Counted from the stretch's first letter, positions 54,564 through 63,724 are shown. The stretch: DNA of 64,000 nt from Thermoplasmata archaeon (GCA_021797855.1 JAJZYX010000001.1:1-64000), one strand, 5' to 3'. Notes: generated by a model not told the origin, from the sequence alone. Made by a program: numbers and translations.

Positions 54564-55266
54564 GTTCCGACTTCTTTTTGTTTTGTATCCCCAGCAAAAA
54601 GGCCTTCCTGACAGATTGAGCTATCCTGACCCTTGCAACTAGGTCCAGTGCCCTGGATTCCTTTTCCAGTTGCATTAGATATTTAGCGTGAGGGGAATGT
54701 CCGTCATATATTCTGTACGTAGAGCCATACTTAAGGGCGCTCCCGAGACTGAATCCCTTCTTACCTCCGTCCCTCTTCAGTTCCCCTTCCCTAGCATCCA
54801 GTTTCAGATGCATTCCCAGCACGATACCCCCAAGCTTGACTCTGGAAACTGAGTATAGAAGGCAGTTCCATTCAGGATCAGTTATTGCCAGAAGGGATGA
54901 ACCCCTCCTACCCAGCGGGAAATGGATATGCTCATCTTCGGCGTATACTAAAACCCTCTTCCCACTTAAATACAGTTTTCCTTTCCTCATTAGAGGCTTC
55001 TTTCCCTTAGACCTGAGATAGTGAAATGCGACTGCATTCTTCCTTTCCCCCCTGGTCATCATATTTTCTATTTCTTTGAGCGTGATCCTCTTCCCGCCGT
55101 CGAAAATTTCAATCCTTTTTCTTATCAGGAGGTCTGAAGATGTCACAAGGTCAAGGGAAAGACTCTCGCCGATGTTGCGTCCCCTGAAACCTTTGTTTCG
55201 AAGTGTTGAAGCATCTGCTGCTCCATCTATCACTACCCTCCTTCGCTTCAACTTGCCCACGATCAT
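54529..55266 (-). CDS. endA: tRNA-splicing endonuclease
   Basis: 245 residues. The C-terminal catalytic domain has LKYGSTYRIYDGHSPHAKYLM with the conserved tyrosine (about Y187) and histidine (about H193) and VRIAQSVRKAFLLGI with the lysine (about K221). The N-terminal half is a weaker, probably non-catalytic repeat of the fold (FHYLRSKGKKPLMRKGKLYLSGKRVLVYAE). Such a two-repeat chain would form an alpha2 homodimer, as in Thermoplasma. It would process the intron of tRNA-Met at 20442-20541. A small GTPase gene lies one base upstream. Confidence 0.88.
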   Translation of the reverse strand: MIVGKLKRRRVVIDGAADASTLRNKGFRGRNIGESLSLDLVTSSDLLIRKRIEIFDGGKRITLKEIENMMTRGERKNAVAFHYLRSKGKKPLMRKGKLYLSGKRVLVYAEDEHIHFPLGRRGSSLLAITDPEWNCLLYSVSRVKLGGIVLGMHLKLDAREGELKRDGGKKGFSLGSALKYGSTYRIYDGHSPHAKYLMQLEKESRALDLVARVRIAQSVRKAFLLGIQNKKKSELTFYEVRWIRQ

Positions 55267-55267
55267 C

Positions 55268-55738
55268 TTACGTTAGCACCAGATCAGAAAGATAACTCAT
55301 GAACTGCTTTATGTTTTCCCCTGTTTTCGCCGAAACAGGAACTATCCTGATGTCCCTCTTGCCGACAACTTTCTTTACGTCGTCCACCCAGAATGCTGCT
55401 GAATAATGTAGGTCTGCCATGCATAGGGCGATTATAACCCTCTTGTCAGATATCATGGAAAGTATGTTCGGAAGGCTCTCAAGGTCGCCCCTGTTGTTTG
55501 AGTTCAGAGTCAGTATGTAGGCAGATTTCTTCTCTGTTGTCGGCAGGGTGTTCACCTCTTTGAAGAGAAATGAGATAGTCTCCCCATTTCCTGTTGAGTA
55601 GCTGTATTTCAAAAACTGACCAGGCACCGAGTTGCAGTTCGAAGTAGAATCAAAAACCATACGGCAAAGTAGACTGGTCTTTCCGGAGCCTTTTGGACCA
55701 ACTACGAGCACTTTCGAAATGCTAAGGGATGCCTGCAT
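55268..55738 (-). CDS. Small Ras-like GTPase with degenerate G4 motif
   Basis: 156 residues. G1 GPKGSGKTS and G5 VPVSAKTGENI are clear, but the G4 N-K-x-D position reads ALCMADLHY, so base specificity may be altered. No lipid-attachment or membrane signal. The gene has its own TATA-like ATTTTATAGG upstream and ends one base before endA, so they may be cotranscribed. Resembles archaeal Arf/Ras-like proteins; role unknown. Confidence 0.7.
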   Translation of the reverse strand: MQASLSISKVLVVGPKGSGKTSLLCRMVFDSTSNCNSVPGQFLKYSYSTGNGETISFLFKEVNTLPTTEKKSAYILTLNSNNRGDLESLPNILSMISDKRVIIALCMADLHYSAAFWVDDVKKVVGKRDIRIVPVSAKTGENIKQFMSYLSDLVLT

Positions 55739-55934
55739 TCAGGTTCGAATCTAACCTCCTATAAAATACTTGTCGAACGTCAATTTTCCGAGTTTTCAAG
55801 AACAATCTGGACAAAGGGGAACGATATTTCTCAAACCTAGGCTTTCGGAAGAAACTGAAATAGAAATATTGTACAAAAGAAAAAAAGATTCGCCGAAACT
55901 GGGGTGGCATAAAAAATTAGTTTAACCGAGCTCA

Positions 55935-56861
55935 CTATTTCCCTTCAGGGAGCCGGGTCTTCCTAGCCACAATTGTTTCCCTATAGCCTCTAAGCATGCT
56001 CCAAATACCGATTACCCCTACAACGAGAATCACAAGGACCGTTTCAATTCCTATGGAATTGAGATTTGGTATGGGATTCCCTGTACTTAGGGCAAGCGAA
56101 TCCAGTTCTGGCAGGAATATGACGAAGACCCCCATTATTGCAAAGGCGATCCCTCCAAGGTACAAAGTCCTCGCTGCAGTAGATCTGCCCACGTACTTTA
56201 TCTGATCAGCACTGAGTTTCTTGACTTTCATGATGTTCGCAAAAATGGCGCCTATGACTATCTGCATTAGCATCGTCCCAAGGCCGAAAAATGTTCCTAC
56301 GAGTGCGGCGTAGTAGATGTTCGGCATCTGGGGGGCAAGAATGAAGGTTATTATTGTGGAGAATCCTCCAAACCCCCAACCTGCTATGAATCCGTGGACC
56401 AAAGCCATGTTCAGTGGGACCGGCTTTACTGCATTTTCTACCTCCTGCATTGGCTGTCTCTCCGCCTTTGTAGAGTGGTGGATTTTACCACCAAAGAGTC
56501 TGTCGAGAGGAACGTGAAGGTCAGTCCCCTTGATCAGATAGTAGCCGACGATGAACATGACGAACCCTACGAGAACGTATATGTAACCGTTCAGATCGTA
56601 TTTCTGGTAAATGGCAGCGAGCCCCACAAAACCGAGCGATGTTAATATGGCCCTCTGGAGTGTGAACCCTGCTGAAAAGGTGAACCCCGTCTTCATACCG
56701 CCCCTGGTGCTGTAGCTTCCCACAGAATAGCTGAATGTGATTGGCCAGGTGTGTTCGTCGGGCGTGATGCCGTGAAGAATTCCCAGTACCAAGGCAATAA
56801 ACAGTATAAGATAGGCGGAAAGGCCGACAGGTGGGTTCAAGATTGTAAGTAGGTTTATCAT
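55935..56861 (-). CDS. Membrane transporter, NicO/RcnA-like (divalent metal?)
   Basis: 308 residues from ATG 56861, one base after the repressor stop; a longer frame begins inside the repressor gene. About seven helices. The first outer loop has ALVLGILHGITPDEHTWPITFSYSVG, similar in pattern to the HxxxPDH-type metal motifs of NicO/nickel-cobalt transporters, and a second GWGFGGFST. A His-containing loop (about 120-150) sits between halves. Operon with a DtxR-family repressor supports metal transport. Which metal is unknown. Confidence 0.7.
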   Translation of the reverse strand: MINLLTILNPPVGLSAYLILFIALVLGILHGITPDEHTWPITFSYSVGSYSTRGGMKTGFTFSAGFTLQRAILTSLGFVGLAAIYQKYDLNGYIYVLVGFVMFIVGYYLIKGTDLHVPLDRLFGGKIHHSTKAERQPMQEVENAVKPVPLNMALVHGFIAGWGFGGFSTIITFILAPQMPNIYYAALVGTFFGLGTMLMQIVIGAIFANIMKVKKLSADQIKYVGRSTAARTLYLGGIAFAIMGVFVIFLPELDSLALSTGNPIPNLNSIGIETVLVILVVGVIGIWSMLRGYRETIVARKTRLPEGK

Positions 56862-56862
56862 T

Positions 56863-57279
56863 TCATTCCTCTTCTGGAATAGGTTTACCGTGGGGGCAAA
56901 CCTTCGGATTCCCAATTTTCTTCAGTATCAGACGGGCGTCATCGGCAGGGATTATGTAATCTACCTCTGCAGCGTCGTAGCATGCAGAATTCTCTGATAC
57001 CCCGCTCTGGCATAGAAGGGCTTCGTAAGTTCTGTGGACTAAGAGTATGCTCTTTGCGACCCTCATACCTGATTCCGTTAGTATGACCATGCCGTCTCTG
57101 GATTCGGCCAGTCCCTTCTTTTCTAGTCTCCTTATGACACTGAGCGCAGTCGGAGGTTTTACCTTTAGACTTACCGCGATCTGGTGAAGGCGCATTGGAA
57201 AGTCCCTGGGCGATTCCTCCTCAAGGGTTATTAGACAATCTCTTTCCCTCTTACTAATTTCATTAGGTCGATTTTTCAT
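56863..57279 (-). CDS. DtxR/MntR-family metal-dependent repressor
   Basis: 138 residues. N-terminal winged helix (KRERDCLITLEEE, MRLHQIAVSLKVKPPTALSVIRRLEKKGLAESRDGMVILTESG), dimerisation helix with HRTYEALLCQSGV, and the metal-ligand region AAEVDYIIPADDARLIL followed by NPKVCPHGKPIPEE. The C-terminal SH3-like domain is missing, as in MntR-type proteins. It would sense Fe2+ or Mn2+ and control the transporter one base downstream. A perfect palindrome covers its promoter. Confidence 0.92.
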   Translation of the reverse strand: MKNRPNEISKRERDCLITLEEESPRDFPMRLHQIAVSLKVKPPTALSVIRRLEKKGLAESRDGMVILTESGMRVAKSILLVHRTYEALLCQSGVSENSACYDAAEVDYIIPADDARLILKKIGNPKVCPHGKPIPEEE

Positions 57280-57300
57280 ACATTAGTATCACACTAATGT
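57280..57300. promoter_or_regulatory. DtxR-type operator palindrome
   Basis: ACATTAGT-ATCAC-ACTAATGT on the plus strand: 8-bp perfect arms with a 5-bp spacer, ending one base before the repressor start codon and directly following a TATA-like AATAA (57302-57310, minus strand). TTAGT/ACTAA resembles DtxR/IdeR-type half-sites. Binding would block transcription start, so autorepression is inferred. Confidence 0.75.
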
Positions 57301-57429
57301 TATTAAAGGTTTCCAACGTTTAGGAATTACTAAGAATATGGCAAAGGAGTATCATCCCTTGGTTAAACGCTTCGTTTCTACCGAAACACTATGAAAAAGG
57401 ATAAAGCCGAGATGTGATTAACCACCTGA

Positions 57430-57972
57430 ATGGCTCAAATGATGCCCAGGAAGATATTCTTCGTGAAGGGAGTGGGTACTCACAGAAGCCAGCTTGGCTC
57501 CTTCGAGAATGCCCTGAGAGACGCAGACATCGCTAAATACAACCTCGTAGAGGTTAGCTCGATATTCCCTCCTTACGCAGAGCTCGTGGACAGGGAAGAA
57601 GGGTTAAAGGAATTGAAACCCGGTCAGATCGTTTACCTGGTGCTTGCTAGAAACAGCTCAAATGAGCTCAATAGGCTTATAACAGCTTCAATCGGTTTCG
57701 CAATACCAAGGAATAGGACTATGTACGGATATCTGAGCGAGCACCACAGCTTCGGGGAAACCCCGGAAGAATCCGGTAGGTTTGCAGAAGAGCTGGCAGC
57801 GGAAATGCTAGCCTCTACTATGGGCCTGGATTCCTACCAGCTGGATGAGAATGGGAAATTCAGGCTCAACGACGCGATTCTTCTCACTAACAACGTTACG
57901 GCTTCTGCAACAGTCAAAAATGCAAACGAATGGACAACTGTCGTCGCGGCAGCGGTGATGGTTCTAGGTTAG
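57430..57972 (+). CDS. pdaD: Pyruvoyl-dependent arginine decarboxylase
   Basis: 180 residues. The family signature [34 protein letters not shown] contains the Ser-Ser self-cleavage site (S43-S44), which yields the pyruvoyl group on the larger chain. [22 protein letters not shown] and [12 protein letters not shown] follow. It makes agmatine for polyamines and, in archaea, agmatidine modification of tRNA-Ile2. Start may be ATG 57430 or the ATGs at 57439/57442. Confidence 0.95.
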   Translation: MAQMMPRKIFFVKGVGTHRSQLGSFENALRDADIAKYNLVEVSSIFPPYAELVDREEGLKELKPGQIVYLVLARNSSNELNRLITASIGFAIPRNRTMYGYLSEHHSFGETPEESGRFAEELAAEMLASTMGLDSYQLDENGKFRLNDAILLTNNVTASATVKNANEWTTVVAAAVMVLG

Positions 57973-57982
57973 GGTGATCAGG

Positions 57983-60694
57983 TTGCCTTACGATTTTAAT
58001 TCCATAGAGGAGAAATGGCTGAGGAAATGGGCAGAAAACAAGATATTCGAACCAAAACCTTCGGGGAAAAAATTCCTGCTGACAGTCCCTTGGCCCTACT
58101 GCAACGGAGCGCTTCACATAGGTCACGGAAGGACCTACACGATAGGAGACATAGTTGCGAGATACAAGAGAATGAAAGGGCTTAATGTCCTTTATCCTAT
58201 GGGATTCCACATATCCGGAACCCCCATACTAGCATTCAGTAAGAAAATAGAGAACGGGGATCAGGCAACTATAAGCCTATACAGGAGCTATCTCGAACTA
58301 TACGGGGACGATCCATCTAAGGTCTCAGAATTTTCCGTTCCGTCTAACATAGCTGCTTACTTTTCAGAACGGATCATTAACGACTTTATGAACATGGGGT
58401 TTTCAATAGACTGGACCAGAAAATTTACGTCGGGAGAACCCATATATAACAAGTTTGTTGAATGGCAGTTCAGGACCCTACAGAAGATGAAACTGATAAA
58501 GAGGGGGGACTATCCGCTACTATACTCAGCTGAAGAAGGGAATCCAGTAGGTGAGGATGACATACTTGAGGGGGATACGGACAAAGTATCAATCGTTCAG
58601 TATACAGGGGTCTTCTTCTACGTCGGAAAAGATATTCTGCTCGCGTCTACCCTCAGACCTGAAACTTTGGACGGGGTTACGAATATCTTCCTTAACCCAG
58701 AAGCTCATTATTGCAGGGTGAATATCAAAGGGCAGTCATTCATAGTCAGCAAGAGGTCCTATGAGAAACTGAAGTATCAGAGGGACGCGGAATTCGTAGA
58801 GGACGTGGATGTGAGTGATTATTTCCACAAGAAGGCGAAAGAGCCACTTTATTCGAGGGAGATACCTATTCTTCCAGCAAAGTTTGTGGATCCAGACATA
58901 GGAACCGGAATCGATTATTCCGTTCCGGCACATTCGATATGGGACCACGTTGCTCTCCTTGACATCGGGGAGAAAGTAGACTACATAAGGGTCATCGAGC
59001 TGGAAGGGAAGGGCGTTGATATTGAAGAGATAAGGAAAAAATTCGGTATAACTGGACTGGATGACAGGGAGAAACTGTCGGAAGCAACTAAATATGTGTA
59101 CGAGCAGGAATATTACCATGGAAAAATTATAAAAGGGAAGTTCAGCGGCTATAATGTCAAAGATGCGAAGGACAAGATAATCGGGGATATGATCGAGATG
59201 GGCATTGCCTTCCCGGTTTACGAAACTTCCAGAAAGGCTGAGACACGGGAGGGGAATCCTGTCATAGTCGCGGTCATAAAGAACCAGTGGTTCATAGACT
59301 ATTCAATAGAGGAGTGGAAGGAGAAAGTAAGGGACCTCGTTGAGACCATGGAACTGAGACCGGACAACCTCAAGAACCAGTTTCTTCAGACAGTGGACTG
59401 GATAAGGGAGAGGCCTTGTGCGAGGAGGAGAGGACTGGGCACCGAGCTCCCGATGGAGAAGGGGTGGGTCATAGAGAGTCTCAGTGATTCCACGATTTAT
59501 ACCGTAGTTTATACAATCATTCCATTCCTCAGGAGGATGAAATTCGAGGAAATTGATGACGATCTGTTCGATTACATATTCTTCGGTAATGCGGACCTTT
59601 CCGGTAAATCCGATGTTACCAAGAGGGAGGCAGAGGGTGCAAGGAGGGAGTTCCTCTACTGGTACCCCGTTGACCTGAGGCACACCAGCTATCCTCACAT
59701 TTCCAACCACCTGACTTTCTACCTTTTCAATCACGTTGCAATATTCCCCCGCAATGAGTGGCCCGTAGGTATATCCACAGGCGGAATGGTGATATCGGAA
59801 GGACAGAAGATGAGCAAAAGCAAGGGGAACGTTTACCCACTCCTTACTATCAAGAGAAAATACGGGGCGGACTTATTTAGGATGTACCTCGCTTCAAATG
59901 CGGACGTATGGTACGATGTCGACTGGAGGACAAGCGAGGTCGAAAATTACCTCAAGAAGCTCGAGAGGTTCTACTCCCTGCTTGAGGAGGCCAGAAGCGT
60001 GGAGGGTGAACCGGACGAAAGGGACCTCTGGCTAGTATCAAGGATGATAGACAGGATACTGAAGAGCTCAGCCAGCTACGACGCTATGAAGATAAGGGAT
60101 GCCACCATAGACCTCTTCTTCAATGCACTTAACGACATCAGGGAACTGGAAAATTTCGCAGGAAAGGTAAGGACTCTCAGGGCTGTTAGAAAGTTTGCGA
60201 AGGAATGGGCCCTCAGTCTCTCCCCCGTTATGCCCTTCGTTTCCGAAGAAATCTATTCCATGTACGGAGGTAAGGGGTTTGCTTCCCTTCAACCCTATCC
60301 TGTTATGGAAAATCCCTACAAAAAGCACGAGGAGGAATGGAATTTCGTGGAGTCCTTAGTAGAGGACTTCAGGAGCATAACAAAAGTCTCGAACATGAAA
60401 CCTAGGCGCCTGACGATAAGCACTGCCGAGGAGTGGAAGTGGAAACTCCTGGAGGAGTCAAAGACAAGGGACATAAGGTCCCTGATGAAGGCCGCAGACC
60501 CTGAACAGAGGGAATATCTCGCAAAGCTCGTAAAGAGGAGAGATTTCCCCTATCACGTAAGGGACGAGGATGCCGTTATCAAGAAATATGCGGACGATCT
60601 CTCCAGATACCTAAACGTCGAAATAATACTTTCAAAGGAGCCTGAGCACGCGAAGAAATCGGTACCGGGAAGACCAGCAATAATTCTTGAGTGA
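57983..60694 (+). CDS. leuS: Leucyl-tRNA synthetase (archaeal)
   Basis: 903 residues from TTG 57983, just after GGTGATC (57973-57979); an in-frame GTG at 57974 would be the longer choice. HIGH motif WPYCNGALHIGHGRTYT, an editing (CP1) domain with LASTLRPETLDGVTN, RERPCARRRGLGTELP, TGGMVISEGQKMSKSKGNVYPL (KMSKS) and an archaeal C-terminal extension with FRSITKVS and basic helices. Charges tRNA-Leu. Convergent with the crotonase gene, 1 base apart. Confidence 0.95.
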   Translation: MPYDFNSIEEKWLRKWAENKIFEPKPSGKKFLLTVPWPYCNGALHIGHGRTYTIGDIVARYKRMKGLNVLYPMGFHISGTPILAFSKKIENGDQATISLYRSYLELYGDDPSKVSEFSVPSNIAAYFSERIINDFMNMGFSIDWTRKFTSGEPIYNKFVEWQFRTLQKMKLIKRGDYPLLYSAEEGNPVGEDDILEGDTDKVSIVQYTGVFFYVGKDILLASTLRPETLDGVTNIFLNPEAHYCRVNIKGQSFIVSKRSYEKLKYQRDAEFVEDVDVSDYFHKKAKEPLYSREIPILPAKFVDPDIGTGIDYSVPAHSIWDHVALLDIGEKVDYIRVIELEGKGVDIEEIRKKFGITGLDDREKLSEATKYVYEQEYYHGKIIKGKFSGYNVKDAKDKIIGDMIEMGIAFPVYETSRKAETREGNPVIVAVIKNQWFIDYSIEEWKEKVRDLVETMELRPDNLKNQFLQTVDWIRERPCARRRGLGTELPMEKGWVIESLSDSTIYTVVYTIIPFLRRMKFEEIDDDLFDYIFFGNADLSGKSDVTKREAEGARREFLYWYPVDLRHTSYPHISNHLTFYLFNHVAIFPRNEWPVGISTGGMVISEGQKMSKSKGNVYPLLTIKRKYGADLFRMYLASNADVWYDVDWRTSEVENYLKKLERFYSLLEEARSVEGEPDERDLWLVSRMIDRILKSSASYDAMKIRDATIDLFFNALNDIRELENFAGKVRTLRAVRKFAKEWALSLSPVMPFVSEEIYSMYGGKGFASLQPYPVMENPYKKHEEEWNFVESLVEDFRSITKVSNMKPRRLTISTAEEWKWKLLEESKTRDIRSLMKAADPEQREYLAKLVKRRDFPYHVRDEDAVIKKYADDLSRYLNVEIILSKEPEHAKKSVPGRPAIILE

Positions 60695-60695
60695 T

Positions 60696-61415
60696 TTACT
60701 TCTTAAGGAACTTTTCCAGCCTAGACCTGGCGCTGGGTGTATTTAGAATTTCACCAAACATTTTTTCTTCCATTTCTGATGAATACTCATCCTGCCCGAG
60801 CAATAATTTTATTCTCCTGATGCTCTCCCTTGGTTTCTTGCTAAGGTCGATCGCAAGGTTCTCAGAGAATTTCACAGGATCATCCGAGAGGTAAGTCACA
60901 AGGCCAAGCCTGTAAGCTTCCTCCCCGTCCATTACCTTCCCCGTGAGCGCAACATATCTTGCAGCCCCCTGCCCTGCAACCTTGGATATCCTCTTCAGTC
61001 CCCCCCAGCCTGGTAGCAGTCCAAGGTTAATTTCAGTAAGTCCTATTTTCGCGTGGGGGGAAGCGACCCTCATATCACAGCTCAGCGCAAGTTCCAGTCC
61101 GCCGCCATACGCTCCACCTTCTATCGCGGCGATGGTGATCGCCTCGTAATTCTGGAGAAAATCCATGAATTCATTTCCTACCTTTGAAAATTCCATCCCT
61201 CGTTCTCCCCCTTCAGAGAGCATCACTGAGAGATCTCCTCCCGCAGAAAAGAAGCCACCTTGGCCGCTCATTATCATTACTGAAAACTCTCCGGCCGATC
61301 TCATGGCAACCTCAATCTCCTTGAGGAAGTCTGGAAAGAGAGCATTTTTCTTTTCTGGACGGTTAAGGATAAGATGGAGGATGCCTTCCCCCTTCCTTAT
61401 GTTTACCAGGCCCAT
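60696..61415 (-). CDS. Enoyl-CoA hydratase/isomerase (crotonase) family protein
   Basis: 239 residues. Oxyanion-hole segments FFSAGGDLSVM and EGGAYGGGLELALSCDMRVASPHAKIGLTEINLGLLPGWGG retain both catalytic glutamates of hydratases (GGLEL and TEINLG). Adds water to, or isomerises, 2-enoyl-CoA in fatty acid or amino acid breakdown. Substrate cannot be told. Confidence 0.9.
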   Translation of the reverse strand: MGLVNIRKGEGILHLILNRPEKKNALFPDFLKEIEVAMRSAGEFSVMIMSGQGGFFSAGGDLSVMLSEGGERGMEFSKVGNEFMDFLQNYEAITIAAIEGGAYGGGLELALSCDMRVASPHAKIGLTEINLGLLPGWGGLKRISKVAGQGAARYVALTGKVMDGEEAYRLGLVTYLSDDPVKFSENLAIDLSKKPRESIRRIKLLLGQDEYSSEMEEKMFGEILNTPSARSRLEKFLKK

Positions 61416-61424
61416 GTTCAGCAG

Positions 61425-61964
61425 TCAACCTATGACGAATTTATAGGACAGCTCTCCATCTCCCATCTTTTTCTCGGATATGGTGAGAGCCTTTCCTGCC
61501 TGGTCCAGAACCGCGGTTATATAACCGTCCGCTACCTCTAGGAAATTCTCCCCATTCTTCCTCGCAGTTATCCTCAGTATCGTAATGTGCTTTGAGACCT
61601 CATTTACCGAGGATTTCACGAAGGGTACATCAGTTATTGTACCATCCTCTAGTAAACGAATGAGCTGCTTCGGTGTTGAGAATTTTGCTATGAATTTCGT
61701 CATTTTTGCTCGATCTCCCAAGGCGTATCCCAGTTGGTTCAGTCTCGTCTTAACATCTCCTCCCAGAACAGTAGCAGCCGATTCTATGACCTTTTTGTAT
61801 ATTGCCTCTGAATATATTTGAGACCTTGTGATGTCTGAAAGACCTGTGAAGAGTATCGATGGTTTGTTAAGCTGGTTAAGCAGTGCCCTTATTCCGCTCA
61901 TCCCCCTTCTGTCCTTCACGTACTCAATTATGAATTTCAAGTCAGAGCCGGTAGCCTCTTGCAT
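61425..61964 (-). CDS. Conserved-looking unknown protein
   Basis: 179 residues from ATG 61964; a TATA-like TTTATATT lies about 25 bases upstream, so the TTG at 61979 is rejected. Alpha/beta pattern (SILFTGLSDITRSQIYSEAIYKKVIE, YALGDRAKMTKFIAKFSTPKQLIRLLEDG, ITILRITARKNGENFLEVADGYITAVLDQAG). Somewhat reminiscent of small-ligand-binding V4R/heme-NO-type domains, but this is weak. No recognised motif. Same strand and close to the crotonase gene (10 bases), so may be cotranscribed. Confidence 0.6.
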   Translation of the reverse strand: MQEATGSDLKFIIEYVKDRRGMSGIRALLNQLNKPSILFTGLSDITRSQIYSEAIYKKVIESAATVLGGDVKTRLNQLGYALGDRAKMTKFIAKFSTPKQLIRLLEDGTITDVPFVKSSVNEVSKHITILRITARKNGENFLEVADGYITAVLDQAGKALTISEKKMGDGELSYKFVIG

Positions 61965-62089
61965 TAATATCCCACTCAATATAAATTACTGATTATTATC
62001 CTTTCCGCATCCCCGCACTGGACTGCCACGCTGTTTTAACCCCTCCTCACCTTACAAGAAATCTTTCTCCCGGAGAAGAGTTGACCACC

Positions 62090-62986
62090 TCATATGTAGT
62101 CGCTTAGAGACTTGATTTCTCCTGTGAACCCGTCCATTACGAGAGCAGCAGAGGAGTAGATCGGATAGTAGGCAGTATTGACGTAAGACACTTTAATTGA
62201 CTCCTCCAGTGGCCTAACCCTCTTCCTGGAGTACACTATAAAGGCATCAGTTTCGCTCTTCTCGACCACTTCAGACTCGGTAGTTTCGCTGACCCACCGC
62301 TTTGCCCTCTCCATTGATGGAAGGGGCTCCCATTTCGGCTCCAGTTCTCTATGTGCTGTGGGCCAAGAGTCCAAGACCTCGTACCCATTAATCGCTTTTG
62401 AAACCCTTCCATTGACTGCATTGACCATTGCATTTCCCTCCTTCACCACAACATTGCTCCCCTCCATAACCTTCATGGAATAGGAGAAGAAATGATACGG
62501 AATGAATATGAGGTCCGCTTTCAGTCCTATTGAGTTTGTCACCGCCTCGCCACTAACCACTGGCCTGATGTACCTCGGGTTGCTTCCTTCTTCCAGATAC
62601 ACGAGTATGAAATCCTTGTCTTCCTTCCTTTCCAGCGGTATATTCCTTCGTGGTGGCTTCATTGAAAGATGAAGGTCAATTAATGCCCGCCCTAGCATTT
62701 TTGCAACATCCTCCCTAACCACCGGAGTTATCCTGTGGGCTTTGCAGTACGATAGAATTTCCTTGTCCGTGGCTTCACAGAGTATGAAGAGGAATCTCTC
62801 CCCTGCAAATGAGGAGGTAGAGGAATTAAAGTCCCTGACCTTCTGAAAATCTGATGTTTCTAGAAGCATTATAACTTCTCCCGTTCCGTCTCCGTGATCG
62901 ACCCATATGTATTCATCTGGGTAACCGGGATAAGTTCTATATCCCATCTTTCGAACCATCTCATCTATCAGGACCCTGATGTCCAT
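62090..62986 (-). CDS. Unknown protein
   Basis: 298 residues from ATG 62986; a TATA-like GATATTATCC about 25 bases upstream argues against the longer start at 63019. No domain recognised. Hints: an N-terminal MDIRVLIDEMVRKMGYRTYPGYPDEYIWVDHGDGTGEVIMLLE that resembles a nuclease-like or archaeal Holliday-junction-type fold only loosely, and a C-terminal region with VVEKSETDAFIVYSRKRVRPLEESIKVSYVNTAYYPIYSSAALVMDGFTGEIKSL. Confidence 0.6.
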   Translation of the reverse strand: MDIRVLIDEMVRKMGYRTYPGYPDEYIWVDHGDGTGEVIMLLETSDFQKVRDFNSSTSSFAGERFLFILCEATDKEILSYCKAHRITPVVREDVAKMLGRALIDLHLSMKPPRRNIPLERKEDKDFILVYLEEGSNPRYIRPVVSGEAVTNSIGLKADLIFIPYHFFSYSMKVMEGSNVVVKEGNAMVNAVNGRVSKAINGYEVLDSWPTAHRELEPKWEPLPSMERAKRWVSETTESEVVEKSETDAFIVYSRKRVRPLEESIKVSYVNTAYYPIYSSAALVMDGFTGEIKSLSDYI

Positions 62987-63139
62987 TACGATTTGGAATA
63001 AAGTGGGGGATAATATCATTATTGCTTGGAGATACCGAAAACGTGATAACGCCCCGAACGCTCATACAGGAAGAAATTGGGTAGGAACCTGAATTTTTCA
63101 CGGTCTTGACACATCATGGTAAAGGAAAATTCAGCATCC

Positions 63140-63178
63140 TTTTATATCATCCCGCAATATCGGAATTAGTGTGACATA
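63140..63178 (+). promoter_or_regulatory. porG promoter with DtxR-like half-site
   Basis: TTTATATCA (TATA-like, about 63141-63149) precedes ATG 63178. At 63165-63174 the sequence is ATTAGTGTGA, identical over 10 bases to one half of the DtxR palindrome read on the minus strand at 57280-57300. It sits at the predicted transcription start, the same place as in the repressor promoter. Confidence 0.45.
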
Positions 63179-63723
63179 TGTATGAAATTAGGTTCCACGG
63201 AAGAGGTGGACAGGGTGCGGTCACAGCATCAAAAATACTCGCCATGGCTGCCTTTCTTGAGAACAAATGGGTCACTTCCTTTCCATTTTTTGGTACGGAA
63301 AGAAGAGGTGCACCAGTAACCGCCTTCACAAGAATCGATGACCAGAAGATAGAACTCCGGAGCCAGATATATGAACCGGATGCAATCATTGTCCTGGACC
63401 GATCCCTCATGAAAATCGTGAATGTTACTGAGGGATTGAAAAGCGATGGTATTTTGGTCGTGAACGGAAAGAGTGGGAACCTGGCGGAGACTTCTAGATA
63501 CAGGATAGGGTTCGTGGATGCGACGAGCATTGCACTTAGAAACGGTCTCGGAGATCCCTCGCACCCTATAGTCAATACGGCAATACTGGGAGCATTTGCC
63601 AAGGTAAGCAACATTGTTTCAATAGAATCAATCAAGACCGCAACTGCTGAGATGGCACCATCAAGGAAAAAGGAGAATGTGAATGCTGTCCAGGAAGCGT
63701 ACGAAGAGACGGAGTTGAATTAA
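63178..63723 (+). CDS. porG: Pyruvate/2-oxoacid:ferredoxin oxidoreductase gamma subunit
   Basis: 181 residues. RFHGRGGQGAVTASKILAMAAF at the N-terminus, SFPFFGTERRGAPVTAFTRI and the C-terminal NTAILGAFAKVSNIVSIESIK define the PorG family. It belongs to four-subunit (gamma-delta-alpha-beta) enzymes; delta follows at once and alpha/beta are presumably beyond the window. The substrate may be pyruvate or branched-chain 2-oxoacids. Confidence 0.94.
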   Translation: MYEIRFHGRGGQGAVTASKILAMAAFLENKWVTSFPFFGTERRGAPVTAFTRIDDQKIELRSQIYEPDAIIVLDRSLMKIVNVTEGLKSDGILVVNGKSGNLAETSRYRIGFVDATSIALRNGLGDPSHPIVNTAILGAFAKVSNIVSIESIKTATAEMAPSRKKENVNAVQEAYEETELN

Positions 63724-63724
63724 A

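Noticed and set aside
55722-55910. Minus-strand frame upstream of the small GTPase
   Set aside because: No start signal or similarity, highly basic; overlaps the GTPase promoter with a TATA-like box.
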